Below, one piece after another: positions 9,231-17,698 of a stretch of 64,000 bases of DNA (position 1 is its first letter; every line of letters starts with the position of its first letter). A model generated the notes under the pieces. It ran no database searches. It saw nothing but the letters and a program-made list of their open reading frames with translations, and had not been told where the DNA came from. The stretch is taken from assembly GCF_032484785.1 (NCBI RefSeq), contig NZ_JAUETR010000002.1:868001-932000 (forward strand), read 5' to 3'. This DNA is from Bradyrhizobium sp. SZCCHNS1050 (GTDB lineage Bacteria; Pseudomonadota; Alphaproteobacteria; Rhizobiales; Xanthobacteraceae). A program made the position numbers and the translations under genes.

Positions 9231-10190
9231 TTACGACGTTTTTGCCGCGGCCAGCGCATCCTTCGCGGCCACGATATCCGACGGGCCGCCGACGGCGACG
9301 CCGACCGCACCATCCGCGATCCGCTTGACCAGGCCGCTGAGCACCTTGCCGGCGCCGATCTCGAAGAACCGTGTCACGCCCTGGCCCGCCATATATGCGA
9401 TCGATTCGCGCCAGCGCACCGTACCCGTGACCTGCTCGACCAGGCGACGGCGAATCTCGTTGGGATCGCTGATCGGCGCCGCGAGTACGTTCGAGACCAG
9501 GGGCGAGGCCGGAGCCTTGATCGTGACCTTGGACAGCGCCTCCGCCATGACGTCCCCCGCCGGCTGCATCAGCTTGCAGTGGAACGGCGCGGAGACCGGC
9601 AGCAGCATGGCGCGCTTCGCGCCCTTGGCGCGGGCGATCTCGACGGCGCGATCGACGGCGGCCTTGTTGCCGGACACCACCACCTGGCCGCCGCCATTGT
9701 CGTTGGCGGCCTGGCAGACCTCGCCCTGGGCCGCCTCTTCGGCGACCGCTACAGCCGCCTCATAATCCATCCCCAGCAGCGCGGCCATGGCGCCGACGCC
9801 CACCGGAACGGCCTTCTGCATGGCAAGCCCACGGGTGCGCAGCAGGCGGGCAGTATCCGCAATCGTCAGGCTGCCGGCGGCGGCCAGCGCCGAGTATTCG
9901 CCCAATGAGTGACCTGCGACAAAGGCGGCGTCGCGTCCGACCGAGAATCCGGCTTCGGTTTCCAGCACCCGCAAGGTTGCCATCGAGACCGCCATCAGAG
10001 CGGGTTGGGCATTTTCGGTCAGCTGCAGGGTCTCGGCCGGACCTTCCCAAATGATGGTCGTCAGCTTCTCACCGAGGGCGGCATCGACCTCCTCGAACAC
10101 CGAACGAGCCACCGGGAAGGAGTCCGCGAGCGCCTTGCCCATGCCGACGGCCTGGGACCCCTGCCCCGGAAAAGTGAATGCTGCCGTCAT
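9231..10190 (-). CDS. fabD: Malonyl-CoA:ACP transacylase
   Basis: Transfers malonyl groups from CoA to ACP, supplying the extender unit for fatty-acid synthesis. The 319-residue protein begins MTAAFTFPGQGSQAVGMG, the canonical start. The nucleophilic serine lies in GHSLGEYSAL (near residue 92) and the partner histidine in APFHCKLMQPAG (near 200). The 28-codon upstream extension lacks family similarity and is rejected. First gene of the fab cluster; a TTGACA element lies 75-80 bases upstream. Confidence 0.96.
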   Translation of the reverse strand: MTAAFTFPGQGSQAVGMGKALADSFPVARSVFEEVDAALGEKLTTIIWEGPAETLQLTENAQPALMAVSMATLRVLETEAGFSVGRDAAFVAGHSLGEYSALAAAGSLTIADTARLLRTRGLAMQKAVPVGVGAMAALLGMDYEAAVAVAEEAAQGEVCQAANDNGGGQVVVSGNKAAVDRAVEIARAKGAKRAMLLPVSAPFHCKLMQPAGDVMAEALSKVTIKAPASPLVSNVLAAPISDPNEIRRRLVEQVTGTVRWRESIAYMAGQGVTRFFEIGAGKVLSGLVKRIADGAVGVAVGGPSDIVAAKDALAAAKTS

Positions 10191-10264
10191 GGCCGCCCCC
10201 TGAACGTTCCAAAATCCCTGGAATTGAGTAACTTTGGCCGGAAAGACACTGGCCGGCCCTGTGA

Positions 10265-10270
10265 TGTCAA
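10265..10270 (-). promoter_or_regulatory. Candidate -35 element for the fab cluster
   Basis: On the minus strand this reads TTGACA, a perfect -35 hexamer, about 75 bases before the fabD start. The expected -10 region 16-17 bases on is only weakly conserved (TGTCTT), so the promoter is tentative. Confidence 0.35.
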
Positions 10271-10302
10271 GCACGTGACGGGCGCAATTCGACCACTTTC
10301 CC

Positions 10303-10330
10303 TTGCCTTGGCCCCGAAAATCGGTATAAG
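10303..10330 (+). promoter_or_regulatory. Candidate promoter for rpsF-rpsR-DUF2232-rplI
   Basis: TTGCCT at 10303-10308 and TATAAG at 10325-10330 are separated by 16 bases, a good fit to the alphaproteobacterial housekeeping consensus. A transcript from here would carry a leader of roughly 225 bases before rpsF. That length leaves room for the autoregulatory S6:S18 leader known from other bacteria, although I cannot draw that fold with confidence. Confidence 0.5.
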
Positions 10331-10561
10331 GCGCGCCATCCGTGGATCCCGAGCCGGGAGCTGAACGGACGGTCCCAGCAAATCACCTTGCTCAACCTTG
10401 GGGATTTAACCTCTCCAAGCTGTCCAGGCGACTTTGATGTGGCAGGGCCAGTCGGCCCGTCGTCCCGTGTTCCCGCCTTCTGAGCTGACGTCTGCGAGTC
10501 CTTTCCACAAGGTCTCGAAGGGCTTGACGCCGGGATTTGCGCCAACTTGGAAAGGACAGCC

Positions 10562-11023
10562 ATGCCGCTTTACGAGCATGTATTCCTCGCGCGTCAGGAC
10601 GCGAGCACCCAGCAGGTGGAAGAACTGACGGCTCAGATGACCGGTATCGTCGAAGGTCTCGGCGGTAAGGTCACGAAGTCCGAGAATTGGGGCGTTCGCT
10701 CCCTCACCTACCGCATGAACAAGAACCGCAAGGCCCACTTCGTGCTGCTCAACATCGACGCTCCGTCCGCGGCGATCGCCGAGATCGAGCGCCAGGAGCG
10801 GATCAGCGAAGACGTGATCCGCTACCTCAGCGTCCGCGTCGACGAGCTCGAGGAAGGCCCGTCGGCGATGATGCGCAAGGCCGATCGCGACCGTGAGCGC
10901 GACGACCGCGGCGGTGGCTTCCGTGGTGAGCGCGATGGCGGCGGCTTCCGTGGCGATCGCGGTGACCGTGGCGATCGCGGCCCGCGCCGGCCCCGTGACG
11001 AAGAAACTGCGGACGAGGAGTAA
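10562..11023 (+). CDS. rpsF: 30S ribosomal protein S6
   Basis: Binds 16S rRNA together with S18 in the platform of the small subunit. The 153-residue protein begins [15 protein letters not shown] and contains the S6 core ([20 protein letters not shown]). It ends in a long Arg/Asp/Gly-rich tail of repeated GDRGD units, an extension common in Rhizobiales S6. GGAAAGGA precedes the ATG; an in-frame ATG five codons upstream is less family-like. First gene of the S6-S18-L9 operon. Confidence 0.97.
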   Translation: MPLYEHVFLARQDASTQQVEELTAQMTGIVEGLGGKVTKSENWGVRSLTYRMNKNRKAHFVLLNIDAPSAAIAEIERQERISEDVIRYLSVRVDELEEGPSAMMRKADRDRERDDRGGGFRGERDGGGFRGDRGDRGDRGPRRPRDEETADEE

Positions 11024-11028
11024 GATCA

Positions 11029-11268
11029 ATGGCTGAAGCCCCCGCACGTCGCCCGTTCTTCCGCCGCCGCAAGACCTGCCCGTTCTCCGGGCCGAACGCG
11101 CCGAAGATCGACTACAAGGACTCCAAGCTGCTGATGCGCTACGTCTCCGAGCGCGGCAAGATCGTGCCGAGCCGCATCACGGCCGTGTCCGCCAAGAAGC
11201 AGCGCGAACTCGCGCGCGCCATCAAGCGCGCCCGCTTCCTCGGCCTGCTGCCTTACGTCATCCGCTGA
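11029..11268 (+). CDS. rpsR: 30S ribosomal protein S18
   Basis: Small-subunit protein partnering S6. The 79-residue basic sequence has the S18 signature ([19 protein letters not shown], then [12 protein letters not shown] and [11 protein letters not shown]). It starts 5 bases after rpsF, indicating co-translation from one mRNA. Confidence 0.98.
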   Translation: MAEAPARRPFFRRRKTCPFSGPNAPKIDYKDSKLLMRYVSERGKIVPSRITAVSAKKQRELARAIKRARFLGLLPYVIR

Positions 11269-11282
11269 TTGCGGACCTCGGA

Positions 11283-11303
11283 CCGGCGGCCCCGCGCCGC
11301 CGG
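11283..11303 (+). terminator. Hairpin after rpsR (attenuator or processing site)
   Basis: CCGGCGGC at 11283-11290 pairs with GCCGCCGG at 11296-11303 around a 5-base loop. It is followed by a pyrimidine stretch but not a true U-run. Placed between rpsR and the DUF2232 gene, it may dampen read-through or protect the ribosomal mRNA end. Confidence 0.45.
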
Positions 11304-11400
11304 CTCCTTCCGTTGAATTCTCATAAGGCTTCCGGGTCGTCCGGTCGCCGATGGTTGGGGCGAAGGCGCCTCTAACCGCTCGAAGGGAGCGGGACAGCTG

Positions 11401-12351
11401 ATGATCGGAACGCTTCTCATCGCGCTCGCGGCAGGCGCGGCCTCCGCCGTCATGTTCGCCTCGACCGGATCGGGCGTGATGACGGCGCTCGTGCTTGCGC
11501 TGCTCGCGCCCGTGCCGCTGCTCGTCGCTGCAATCGCCTGGGGCCGGCTTTGCGCCGTCATCGGCGGTCTCGTAGCAACCGCTTGCGTGCTGGCCATCTT
11601 CGGCTTCGATCGCGCTCTCGCCTTTGCCGCCTCCGTGACGCTGCCGGCCTGGTGGCTCGGCCACCTCGTCCTGCTCGGCCGTCCGACGACCAGCCCGTCC
11701 GGCCAGGATGGCATCGAATGGTATCCGCCCGGCAACATCCTGCTGTGGATCGCGGTGATCGCAGCGCTGATTGCCGCGTTCTCCTTCGGCACCGACATGA
11801 CGGCCACCAATCAGGGTCTCAGGCGGCTGCTGTCGCGCGTGCTCAGCAATACCGTCACGTCGACCGACGCGGTCGACATTCCCCGGCTGGTCGAGATCCT
11901 GGTGTTCATGGCGCCGCCGATGGCCGCGGTGATCATGACCACGATCCTGTCGCTCAACGTCCTGGCGGCCGCAAAGATCACGGCGATCTCCGGCCGGCTG
12001 ATGCGCCCATGGCCGCGCCTGCGCGACACCAAGCTGCCGCTGATGACGCTGCCGGCGCTGTTTGCGATCATCGCGTTCTGCTTCCCGGGCGGGCTGATCG
12101 GCATGCTGGCGCGAATCGCCGCCGCAGCGCTGCTGACCGCCTATGCGCTCACCGGCTTCGCGGTCCTGCATACGCTGACCTTGCCGCTGCGCACCCGGCC
12201 GCTTTGGCTCGGTCTCGCCTACGCGCTGATGCTGACCTTCATCTGGCCGATCCCCATGCTGGCGATGATCGTCCTCGGCCTCGCCGACGCCGCCTTCGAC
12301 CTCCGTCACCGTTACGGCCCGCGGCAGCCGCCGCCTTTGCCGGTGCCGTAA
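11401..12351 (+). CDS. DUF2232 multi-pass membrane protein
   Basis: The 316-residue protein is hydrophobic throughout, with about eight predicted transmembrane helices (for example residues 4-30, 35-70, 110-130, 170-190, 225-245 and 280-300). It matches the DUF2232 membrane family found between rpsR and rplI in Rhizobiales. Function is unknown. The basic C-terminus ([12 protein letters not shown]) is probably cytoplasmic. An upstream GGAGCGGGA supports the start. The conserved position inside a ribosomal operon suggests growth-linked expression, but this does not establish a ribosomal role. Confidence 0.85.
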   Translation: MIGTLLIALAAGAASAVMFASTGSGVMTALVLALLAPVPLLVAAIAWGRLCAVIGGLVATACVLAIFGFDRALAFAASVTLPAWWLGHLVLLGRPTTSPSGQDGIEWYPPGNILLWIAVIAALIAAFSFGTDMTATNQGLRRLLSRVLSNTVTSTDAVDIPRLVEILVFMAPPMAAVIMTTILSLNVLAAAKITAISGRLMRPWPRLRDTKLPLMTLPALFAIIAFCFPGGLIGMLARIAAAALLTAYALTGFAVLHTLTLPLRTRPLWLGLAYALMLTFIWPIPMLAMIVLGLADAAFDLRHRYGPRQPPPLPVP

Positions 12352-12400
12352 AAGTTCAATCTCACACCAACCGCTTCCGAACATCACAAGGAGAACATCG

Positions 12401-12994
12401 ATGGAAGTCATTCTGCTGGAACGTGTCGCCAAGCTCGGCCAGATGGGCGAGATCGTGAAGGTCAAGGACGGGTTCGCCCGCAACTTCCTGCTGAAGCGCA
12501 AGAAGGCGCTGCGGGCCACCGCCGAGAACAAGGCCAAGTATGAGGGCATGAAGGCCGAGCTCGAGGCCAACAACATCAAGGCCAAGGGCGAGGCGGCCAA
12601 GGTCGCCGAGAAGATCGACGGCCGCGACATCGTCATCATCCGCCAGGCCTCCGAATCCGGCCAGCTGTTCGGCTCGGTCTCGGTGCGCGACATCGTCGCC
12701 GCCCTCGCCGCCGACGGCATCACCGTGAGCCGGCCGCAGGTCTGGCTCGACGCCCCGATCAAGACGATCGGCAAGCAGACGATCACCATCGCAATCCACC
12801 CGGAGGTCGAGACCTCGGTGACCGTGACGGTCGCCCGCAGCGCCGACGAGGCCGAGCGCATCAAGCGCGGCGAGGACATCTCGACCCGCCAGGAGGACCG
12901 CGACGCCGCCGCCGAAGCGATCGCGGCCGCCGGCGAGTTCTTCGATCCGGAGGCCCAGGACGAGGGCGCTGCCGGCGAGCCTGCGCAGCAGTAA
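12401..12994 (+). CDS. rplI: 50S ribosomal protein L9
   Basis: Large-subunit protein with two domains joined by a long helix. The N-terminal signature [19 protein letters not shown] and [17 protein letters not shown] is clear. The 197-residue length includes a C-terminal extension after the usual about 150 residues, common in alphaproteobacteria. A strong AAGGAG lies 7 bases before the ATG. Last gene of the operon, followed at once by a terminator. Confidence 0.98.
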   Translation: MEVILLERVAKLGQMGEIVKVKDGFARNFLLKRKKALRATAENKAKYEGMKAELEANNIKAKGEAAKVAEKIDGRDIVIIRQASESGQLFGSVSVRDIVAALAADGITVSRPQVWLDAPIKTIGKQTITIAIHPEVETSVTVTVARSADEAERIKRGEDISTRQEDRDAAAEAIAAAGEFFDPEAQDEGAAGEPAQQ

Positions 12995-13014
12995 GCGCGC
13001 CAGCCCATTTGCGG

Positions 13015-13044
13015 AAAAGCCCGGCTCCCCGAGCCGGGCTTTTT
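13015..13044 (+). terminator. Rho-independent terminator after rplI
   Basis: A 9-base-pair stem (GCCCGGCTC at 13019-13027 and GAGCCGGGC at 13031-13039) with a CCC loop is flanked by A's upstream and five T's downstream (13040-13044). The A/T flanks make it usable in both directions, so it may also end the convergent cytochrome c-like gene. Confidence 0.93.
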
Positions 13045-13054
13045 CATTGTCGTC

Positions 13055-13831
13055 TCAGCGCGAGGGCGAGGACGGAACCGAGGGATCCGACGGCACCGAC
13101 TGGGTCGTGGCCGGCGCCGGCGTCACCGGTGGGACCGGATCGGCCCGCAGCGCCGGCGCGGCCTCGCTCGATCTTGCCGGCTCGACCCGCGGCGGCTCGG
13201 AGCCGGCAGCGCTGTCCTCTCGCGACGCCGACGGCCGGGTCGCGCCGGTCGGCTCGCCACGCGTCTCCTCGGCAGCCGAGCCCTCCTGGGCCGGCTTCTT
13301 GCGCTTGCCGAGCCGGCCTTTCTTCGCGGGCGCGCTGCCCTCGCCGTCGGCCGGCGCAGCGGCTGGATCTGATGCCGCGTCGGGCTTCGCCTCGGCCGGC
13401 GCGGAGCGCTTGGAGTGATGACCCGAACGGCGGCGCGGCTCGCCTGGGCTCGCAGCAGCATCCGCGGCGGCCGGTTTCGCCTCGGACGGCTCGGTGGCGG
13501 CCGACCGGGCGCGGCGCTCGGACCGCGTCTCCTTGCCGGAGTGGCCCGTCGATCGCGCATCCGCAGCGCCGTTCGCAATCAGGTAGTTGGCGAGCACGCC
13601 GGCCATCTCGGGGCTCGTCGTGTAATGCTGGCGCAGAAACCCGGGCAGCGAGCCGGCCGAGGTGTTCTTGGCCAGGCCGCGCGGCGACTTGTGGCAGACC
13701 ACGCAGGTCCCGTTGTAGATCTGCGCAGGACTCTTGCCCGCATCGAGATTTTCCTGCGCAACGGCGGCTCCCGCAAAGCCCATGCAGAACACCGCCACCA
13801 CCGTCGCCAAATTGAGCGCTCGGCCCACCAT
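13055..13831 (-). CDS. Exported cytochrome c-like protein with long low-complexity tail
   Basis: The 258-residue product has a Sec signal peptide (residues 1-25, ending GAAVAQ) and one CxxCH heme motif, CVVCH at residues 43-47. A short c-type fold follows (LPGFLRQHYTTSPEMAGVLANYL), in which the Met could be the distal heme ligand. From about residue 110 to the end the sequence is Ala/Pro/Glu/Lys-rich and probably disordered. The start at 13831 is chosen because GGAG lies about 8 bases upstream; an ATG two codons earlier is too close to it. Redox partner unknown. Convergent with rplI. Confidence 0.72.
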   Translation of the reverse strand: MVGRALNLATVVAVFCMGFAGAAVAQENLDAGKSPAQIYNGTCVVCHKSPRGLAKNTSAGSLPGFLRQHYTTSPEMAGVLANYLIANGAADARSTGHSGKETRSERRARSAATEPSEAKPAAADAAASPGEPRRRSGHHSKRSAPAEAKPDAASDPAAAPADGEGSAPAKKGRLGKRKKPAQEGSAAEETRGEPTGATRPSASREDSAAGSEPPRVEPARSSEAAPALRADPVPPVTPAPATTQSVPSDPSVPSSPSR

Positions 13832-14252
13832 TCTCATTCTCCAGCTATGGTTTCGCCCACACGGCGCCGCCCCGCGCGACATCCGCTGCCGTGTTTCCTC
13901 TCGCTATCAGCCGAACGTGACAGCGGACGTTGCGGTCGCTCCACGCCTTCGACGGCGATCCCTTCAGACCTCGTCCGGCGGTCAGATGCCGGACACCGGC
14001 CAAAGGCCGGCGGCCGCGGCCTTTTTAACGGATTGCGGAGCGAATGAAAGCGCACAGATGTTCCTGCGCCGAGATGTCCATCGATCAATGACGGTTCGGA
14101 ATATCGGCGTTGTGTTCATGGCAGTGGCGTCGGCTTGTGCCCGCCGGGTAACATAACAACGTGATGATAGGGAACCAATCGGTTCTCAACGCGTCGAGTG
14201 CGACGGCCGGGAAAGTCAGCAACTCACGGGAATAGCTCGTTGGGTGGTGTGG
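13832..14252. other. Divergent intergenic region, no gene seen
   Basis: This gap of about 420 bases separates the cytochrome c-like gene (minus) and the cyclopropane synthase gene (plus). Frames within it look non-coding. The main structure is a terminator-like hairpin at 14002-14026. Confidence 0.5.
14002..14026 (+). terminator. Orphan terminator-like hairpin
   Basis: AAAGGCC (14002-14008) and GGCCTTT (14018-14024) pair around a GC-rich 9-base loop, and the U-run continues to 14026. No plus-strand gene ends just upstream, so it could close a small untranslated transcript or act as an attenuator ahead of the synthase gene. Confidence 0.45.
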
Positions 14253-15503
14253 ATGGACCGTTTGCTGCGAAGTCTGTTGAGTAGCTTCATTCGCCGTGGC
14301 TCGATCAGCTTTACGACCGCCAGCGGCACGTCGTTCAGCTGCGGGGATGGAACCGGCGTCCCCGTGGCGGCACGATTTCTGACTCGTGAAGCCGAGCGCC
14401 GGATTCTGGCCAACCCCGAGCTCGCGCTCGGCGAGGTCTATATGGACGGCTCGTTCGTGGTCGAACGAGGAACGATCGCGGACCTGCTGTCGATCGTGAT
14501 GAGCCAGCCGGCCGTGGTGCCCGACTGGGCCAGGCCGCAATGGTGGCTGCGCTATCTGATCCGGCACCTGCGCCAGCTCAATATCCGGGCACGCGCGCGC
14601 CGCAACGTCGCCCATCATTACGATCTCGATGGGCGGCTGTATTCGCTGTTCCTCGATGCCGACCGGCAATATTCCTGCGCCTATTTCGAGACGCCGGACG
14701 CGACGCTGGACGATGCCCAGCTCGCCAAGAAACGTCATCTCGCGGCCAAGCTGCTGATCGGCCGCCGCCATCGCGTCCTCGACATCGGCTGCGGCTGGGG
14801 CGGGCTTGGACTTTACCTGGCCGAGATGTGTGATGCCGACGTGACCGGCGTGACCTTGTCGGCCGAGCAGTTGCAGGTTGCCGAGGCCCGCGCGGCCGAA
14901 CGGCACCTCTCCGCCTCCGCCCGCTTCCTGCTGCAGGATTATCGCGACGTGCCCGGCACGTTCGATCGCATCGTCTCGGTCGGCATGTTCGAGCATGTCG
15001 GGGTCGCCTTCTACGACTCCTTCTTTCGCCGCAGCGCCGAGCTGCTCGCGGACGACGGCGTCATGCTGCTGCATTCGATCGCACGCTCCGTGGGCCCTGA
15101 TGCGACCAATCCCTGGATCGCCAAATACATCTTCCCCGGCGGCTACGTCCCAGCCCTCTCGGAGGTTCTGCCGGCGATCGAGCGCGCCGGGCTCCTCGTC
15201 TGCGACATCGAGATCCTGCGCCTGCACTACGCGGAGACCCTGAAGGCGTGGCGCGAACGCTTCATGGCCCGGCGCGACGAGGCCGTGCAGCTCTATGACG
15301 AGCGCTTCGCGCGGATGTGGGAGTTCTACCTGGCGGCCGCGGAAATGGGGTTCCGCAAGCAGAACCTGATGAATGTCCAGATCCAGCTGACGAAGCGCCA
15401 GGGCGTCGTGCCGATGACGCGCGACTACGTCCACCGTGAGGAGACGCGGCTGCGGGCGCGCGAGCGCGGCAGCCGCCCGGCGCTGCAGATGGCGGGTGAG
15501 TAG
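14253..15503 (+). CDS. Cyclopropane-fatty-acyl-phospholipid synthase family methyltransferase
   Basis: Transfers a methylene group from S-adenosylmethionine to unsaturated acyl chains of membrane phospholipids. The 416-residue protein has the N-terminal lipid-binding domain (LANPELALGEVYMDGSFVV), the CFA signature YSCAYFETPDATLDDAQ, the SAM-binding loop VLDIGCGWGGLGLYLAE near residue 176, and the catalytic-region segment ISVGMFEHVG. The C-terminal FPGGYVPALSEV and HYAETLKAWRERF are also typical. Rhizobia often carry several paralogues, so I leave the symbol empty. GTG codons at 14244 and 14247 are alternative starts. Confidence 0.92.
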   Translation: MDRLLRSLLSSFIRRGSISFTTASGTSFSCGDGTGVPVAARFLTREAERRILANPELALGEVYMDGSFVVERGTIADLLSIVMSQPAVVPDWARPQWWLRYLIRHLRQLNIRARARRNVAHHYDLDGRLYSLFLDADRQYSCAYFETPDATLDDAQLAKKRHLAAKLLIGRRHRVLDIGCGWGGLGLYLAEMCDADVTGVTLSAEQLQVAEARAAERHLSASARFLLQDYRDVPGTFDRIVSVGMFEHVGVAFYDSFFRRSAELLADDGVMLLHSIARSVGPDATNPWIAKYIFPGGYVPALSEVLPAIERAGLLVCDIEILRLHYAETLKAWRERFMARRDEAVQLYDERFARMWEFYLAAAEMGFRKQNLMNVQIQLTKRQGVVPMTRDYVHREETRLRARERGSRPALQMAGE

Positions 15504-15687
15504 CGCGCGCGGCCCGCGACGACAACGGAGGGCGGCGCCAGTGCAATGGTCCTGCAGAGACGGACGGCCGCATTCCCTCGGCTGCGCCGCGCCGGTCTCG
15601 ACTTCAATTCTGAGATGCTCGATGGACGCCTTGCATCCCAACCGCGAGATCATGCCCATCCGACTCAAATTTTCAAACAAATCGTGC

Positions 15688-15711
15688 GGTCTGTGAACTG
15701 GCTCACAGACC
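15688..15711 (+). promoter_or_regulatory. CRP-like palindromic site
   Basis: GGTCTGTGA (15688-15696) and TCACAGACC (15703-15711) form perfect 9-base arms around ACTGGC. The core is TGTGA-N6-TCACA, the full consensus for CRP-family activators. It is centred 41 bases before the ATG at 15741, the class II activator spacing if transcription starts near that ATG. No U-run follows, so a terminator reading is less likely. Confidence 0.55.
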
Positions 15712-15740
15712 CTGGGGAAGCCCGGCCGTAGTGTCCTCGC

Positions 15741-15863
15741 ATGTCCCCGAGCCCCGCCAGAGCCATGTTGGAACCCCAGACCGACTTCAGCACCGACTAC
15801 GCGCTGATCGCCGCGGGCGTGGGAGCATCCCTGATCGCCCTCCTCTATCTGCTGCTGGTCTGA
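15741..15863 (+). CDS. Putative 40-residue single-pass membrane microprotein
   Basis: A 40-residue frame has an acidic N-terminal half (LEPQTDFSTDY) and then one long hydrophobic helix, ALIAAGVGASLIALLYLLLV, running to the C-terminus. Segregation of charge and hydrophobicity is protein-like, and DYALIAAG recalls the start of the helix in Flp-type pilins, but the processing site is absent. No ribosome binding site precedes ATG 15741; TAGTGT at 15729-15734 would make a fitting -10, giving an almost leaderless transcript. A second ATG at 15765 is an alternative start. The CRP-like palindrome just upstream supports a real gene. Function unknown. Confidence 0.5.
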   Translation: MSPSPARAMLEPQTDFSTDYALIAAGVGASLIALLYLLLV

Positions 15864-16144
15864 CGCCGGGCGCGGATCCACGCGCGGCCCTGGCACGCCC
15901 TGCCGTACCGGCTCTCGTTCCCGCCTCGCCGACGTGTCGAACGATCGCGCCGGTTGATTGCACCGGCGTGTCGCTCGCGCTCGCGCGGCGTTGAGTCCTG
16001 TCGGTTCCGTCAAGCGCGGCATCTGGCGAGTCCGGATTCATCCACCAGATTTACCAGACGGTGAATTGCGCTCAGCTTTCGCTTCCGCTTCGCGCGCGAC
16101 TGGCGCTTTATCCCCTCCCCTTCAAAGCTGCTAAACACGCGGTC

Positions 16145-17653
16145 ATGGCACTTACCGATTCGAACGTTCACAAGCTGGCGTCGGCTGACGCAGCAACGCC
16201 GGCCTATCGCAGCGCTCCTCACAACATCGAGGCGGAACAGGGTCTGCTCGGCGCGATCCTGGTCAACAACGACGCGTTCTATCGCGTGTCGGACTTCCTC
16301 GAGCCGAAGCATTTCTTCGAGCCGCTGCACCAGACCGTGTTCGAGACCGCGTCCAGCCTGATCCGGATGGGCAAGGTCGCGACGCCCGTGACCTTGAAGA
16401 CGTTCCTGCCGGCCGACGTCGACATCGGCGGCATGACCGTCGGGCAGTATCTGGCACGGCTCGCGGCCGAAGCGACCACGATCATCAACGCCCAGGACTA
16501 TGGCCGCACCATCTACGACCTGTCGTTGCGCCGCGACCTGATCGGCATCGGCGAGGACATGGTCAACGTCGCCTATGACGCGCCGGTCGACTTCGCGCCG
16601 CGCAACCAGATCGAGGACGCCGAGCGCCGGCTGTACGAGCTCGCGGAGTCCGGCCGCTATGACGGCGGGTTCCAGAAATTCTCCCAGGCGCTGACGACCG
16701 CGCTCGACATGGCCGCCAAGGCCTTCCAGCGCGACGGCAAGCTGTCCGGTATCTCCACCGGCCTGCGCGATCTCGACGCCAAGATGGGCGGCCTGCAGCA
16801 TTCGGACTTGATCATCCTCGCCGGCCGTCCCGGCATGGGCAAGACCTCGCTCGCCACCAACATCGCCTACAACGTCGCCCAGGCCTATGTTCCCGAATTG
16901 CAGCCGGACGGCACCTATCGGGCCGCCCAGGGCGGCGTGGTCGGGTTCTTCTCCTGCGAAATGAGCGGCGAGCAGCTCGCCACCCGTATCATCGCCGAGC
17001 GCTCTGGCATTCCCTCCAGCCACATCCGCCGTGGCGGCATCACCGAGGCCGATTTCGAGAAGCTGCGCGAATGCTCGATCGAACTGCAGTCGCTGCCGTT
17101 CTATGTCGACGAAACCGGCGGCATCTCGATCGCGCAGGTGATGGCCCGCGCCCGCCGCCTGAAGCGGCAGAAGGGCCTCGACCTGCTGGTGATCGACTAC
17201 ATCCAGTTGCTGTCGGGCTCGGGCAAGCGCGGCAACGACAACCGCGTCCAGGAAATCACCGAGATCACCACCAGCCTGAAGGCGCTGGCCAAGGAGCTCA
17301 GCGTTCCCATCATCGCGCTGTCGCAGCTGTCGCGCCAGGTCGAAAACCGCGAGGACAAGCGGCCGCAACTGTCGGACCTGCGTGAATCCGGCTCGATCGA
17401 GCAGGACGCCGACGTGGTGCTGTTCGTGTATCGCGGCGAGTACTATCTGGCCGCCAAGGAGCCGCGTCCCGGCACCGAGGAGCACCAGAAGTGGCAGATG
17501 GAAATGGATCTGGCGCTCGGCAAGGCCGAAGTGATCATCGGCAAGCAGCGCCACGGTCCGACCGGCACGGTCGAGCTGCACTTCGACGCCTCGGTCACCC
17601 GCTTCGGCGACCTCGCCCATGACGGCCTGCCGCCGCAGCACCACGACTATTGA
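16145..17653 (+). CDS. dnaB: Replicative DNA helicase
   Basis: Hexameric 5'-3' helicase that unwinds DNA at the replication fork and contacts primase. The 502-residue protein has the N-terminal DnaB domain (PHNIEAEQGLLGAIL), the Walker A loop GRPGMGKTS near residue 228, Walker B LLVIDYIQLL, and the C-terminal SQLSRQVENREDKRP and DLRESGSIEQDADVV. Length fits. The upstream 28-codon extension is not conserved and is rejected; no strong ribosome binding site precedes the ATG. It is 45 bases ahead of alr. Confidence 0.98.
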   Translation: MALTDSNVHKLASADAATPAYRSAPHNIEAEQGLLGAILVNNDAFYRVSDFLEPKHFFEPLHQTVFETASSLIRMGKVATPVTLKTFLPADVDIGGMTVGQYLARLAAEATTIINAQDYGRTIYDLSLRRDLIGIGEDMVNVAYDAPVDFAPRNQIEDAERRLYELAESGRYDGGFQKFSQALTTALDMAAKAFQRDGKLSGISTGLRDLDAKMGGLQHSDLIILAGRPGMGKTSLATNIAYNVAQAYVPELQPDGTYRAAQGGVVGFFSCEMSGEQLATRIIAERSGIPSSHIRRGGITEADFEKLRECSIELQSLPFYVDETGGISIAQVMARARRLKRQKGLDLLVIDYIQLLSGSGKRGNDNRVQEITEITTSLKALAKELSVPIIALSQLSRQVENREDKRPQLSDLRESGSIEQDADVVLFVYRGEYYLAAKEPRPGTEEHQKWQMEMDLALGKAEVIIGKQRHGPTGTVELHFDASVTRFGDLAHDGLPPQHHDY

Positions 17654-17698
17654 CCTGACGCGGTTGAACCGTGACGCCGCGGCGCGTAAAAGCGCCAC

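Noticed and set aside
10406..11047. 213-codon minus-strand frame over rpsF
   Set aside because: Antisense of the repetitive Arg/Asp/Gly tail of S6 gives a misleading Ala/Thr/Val-rich repeat; rpsF is certain.
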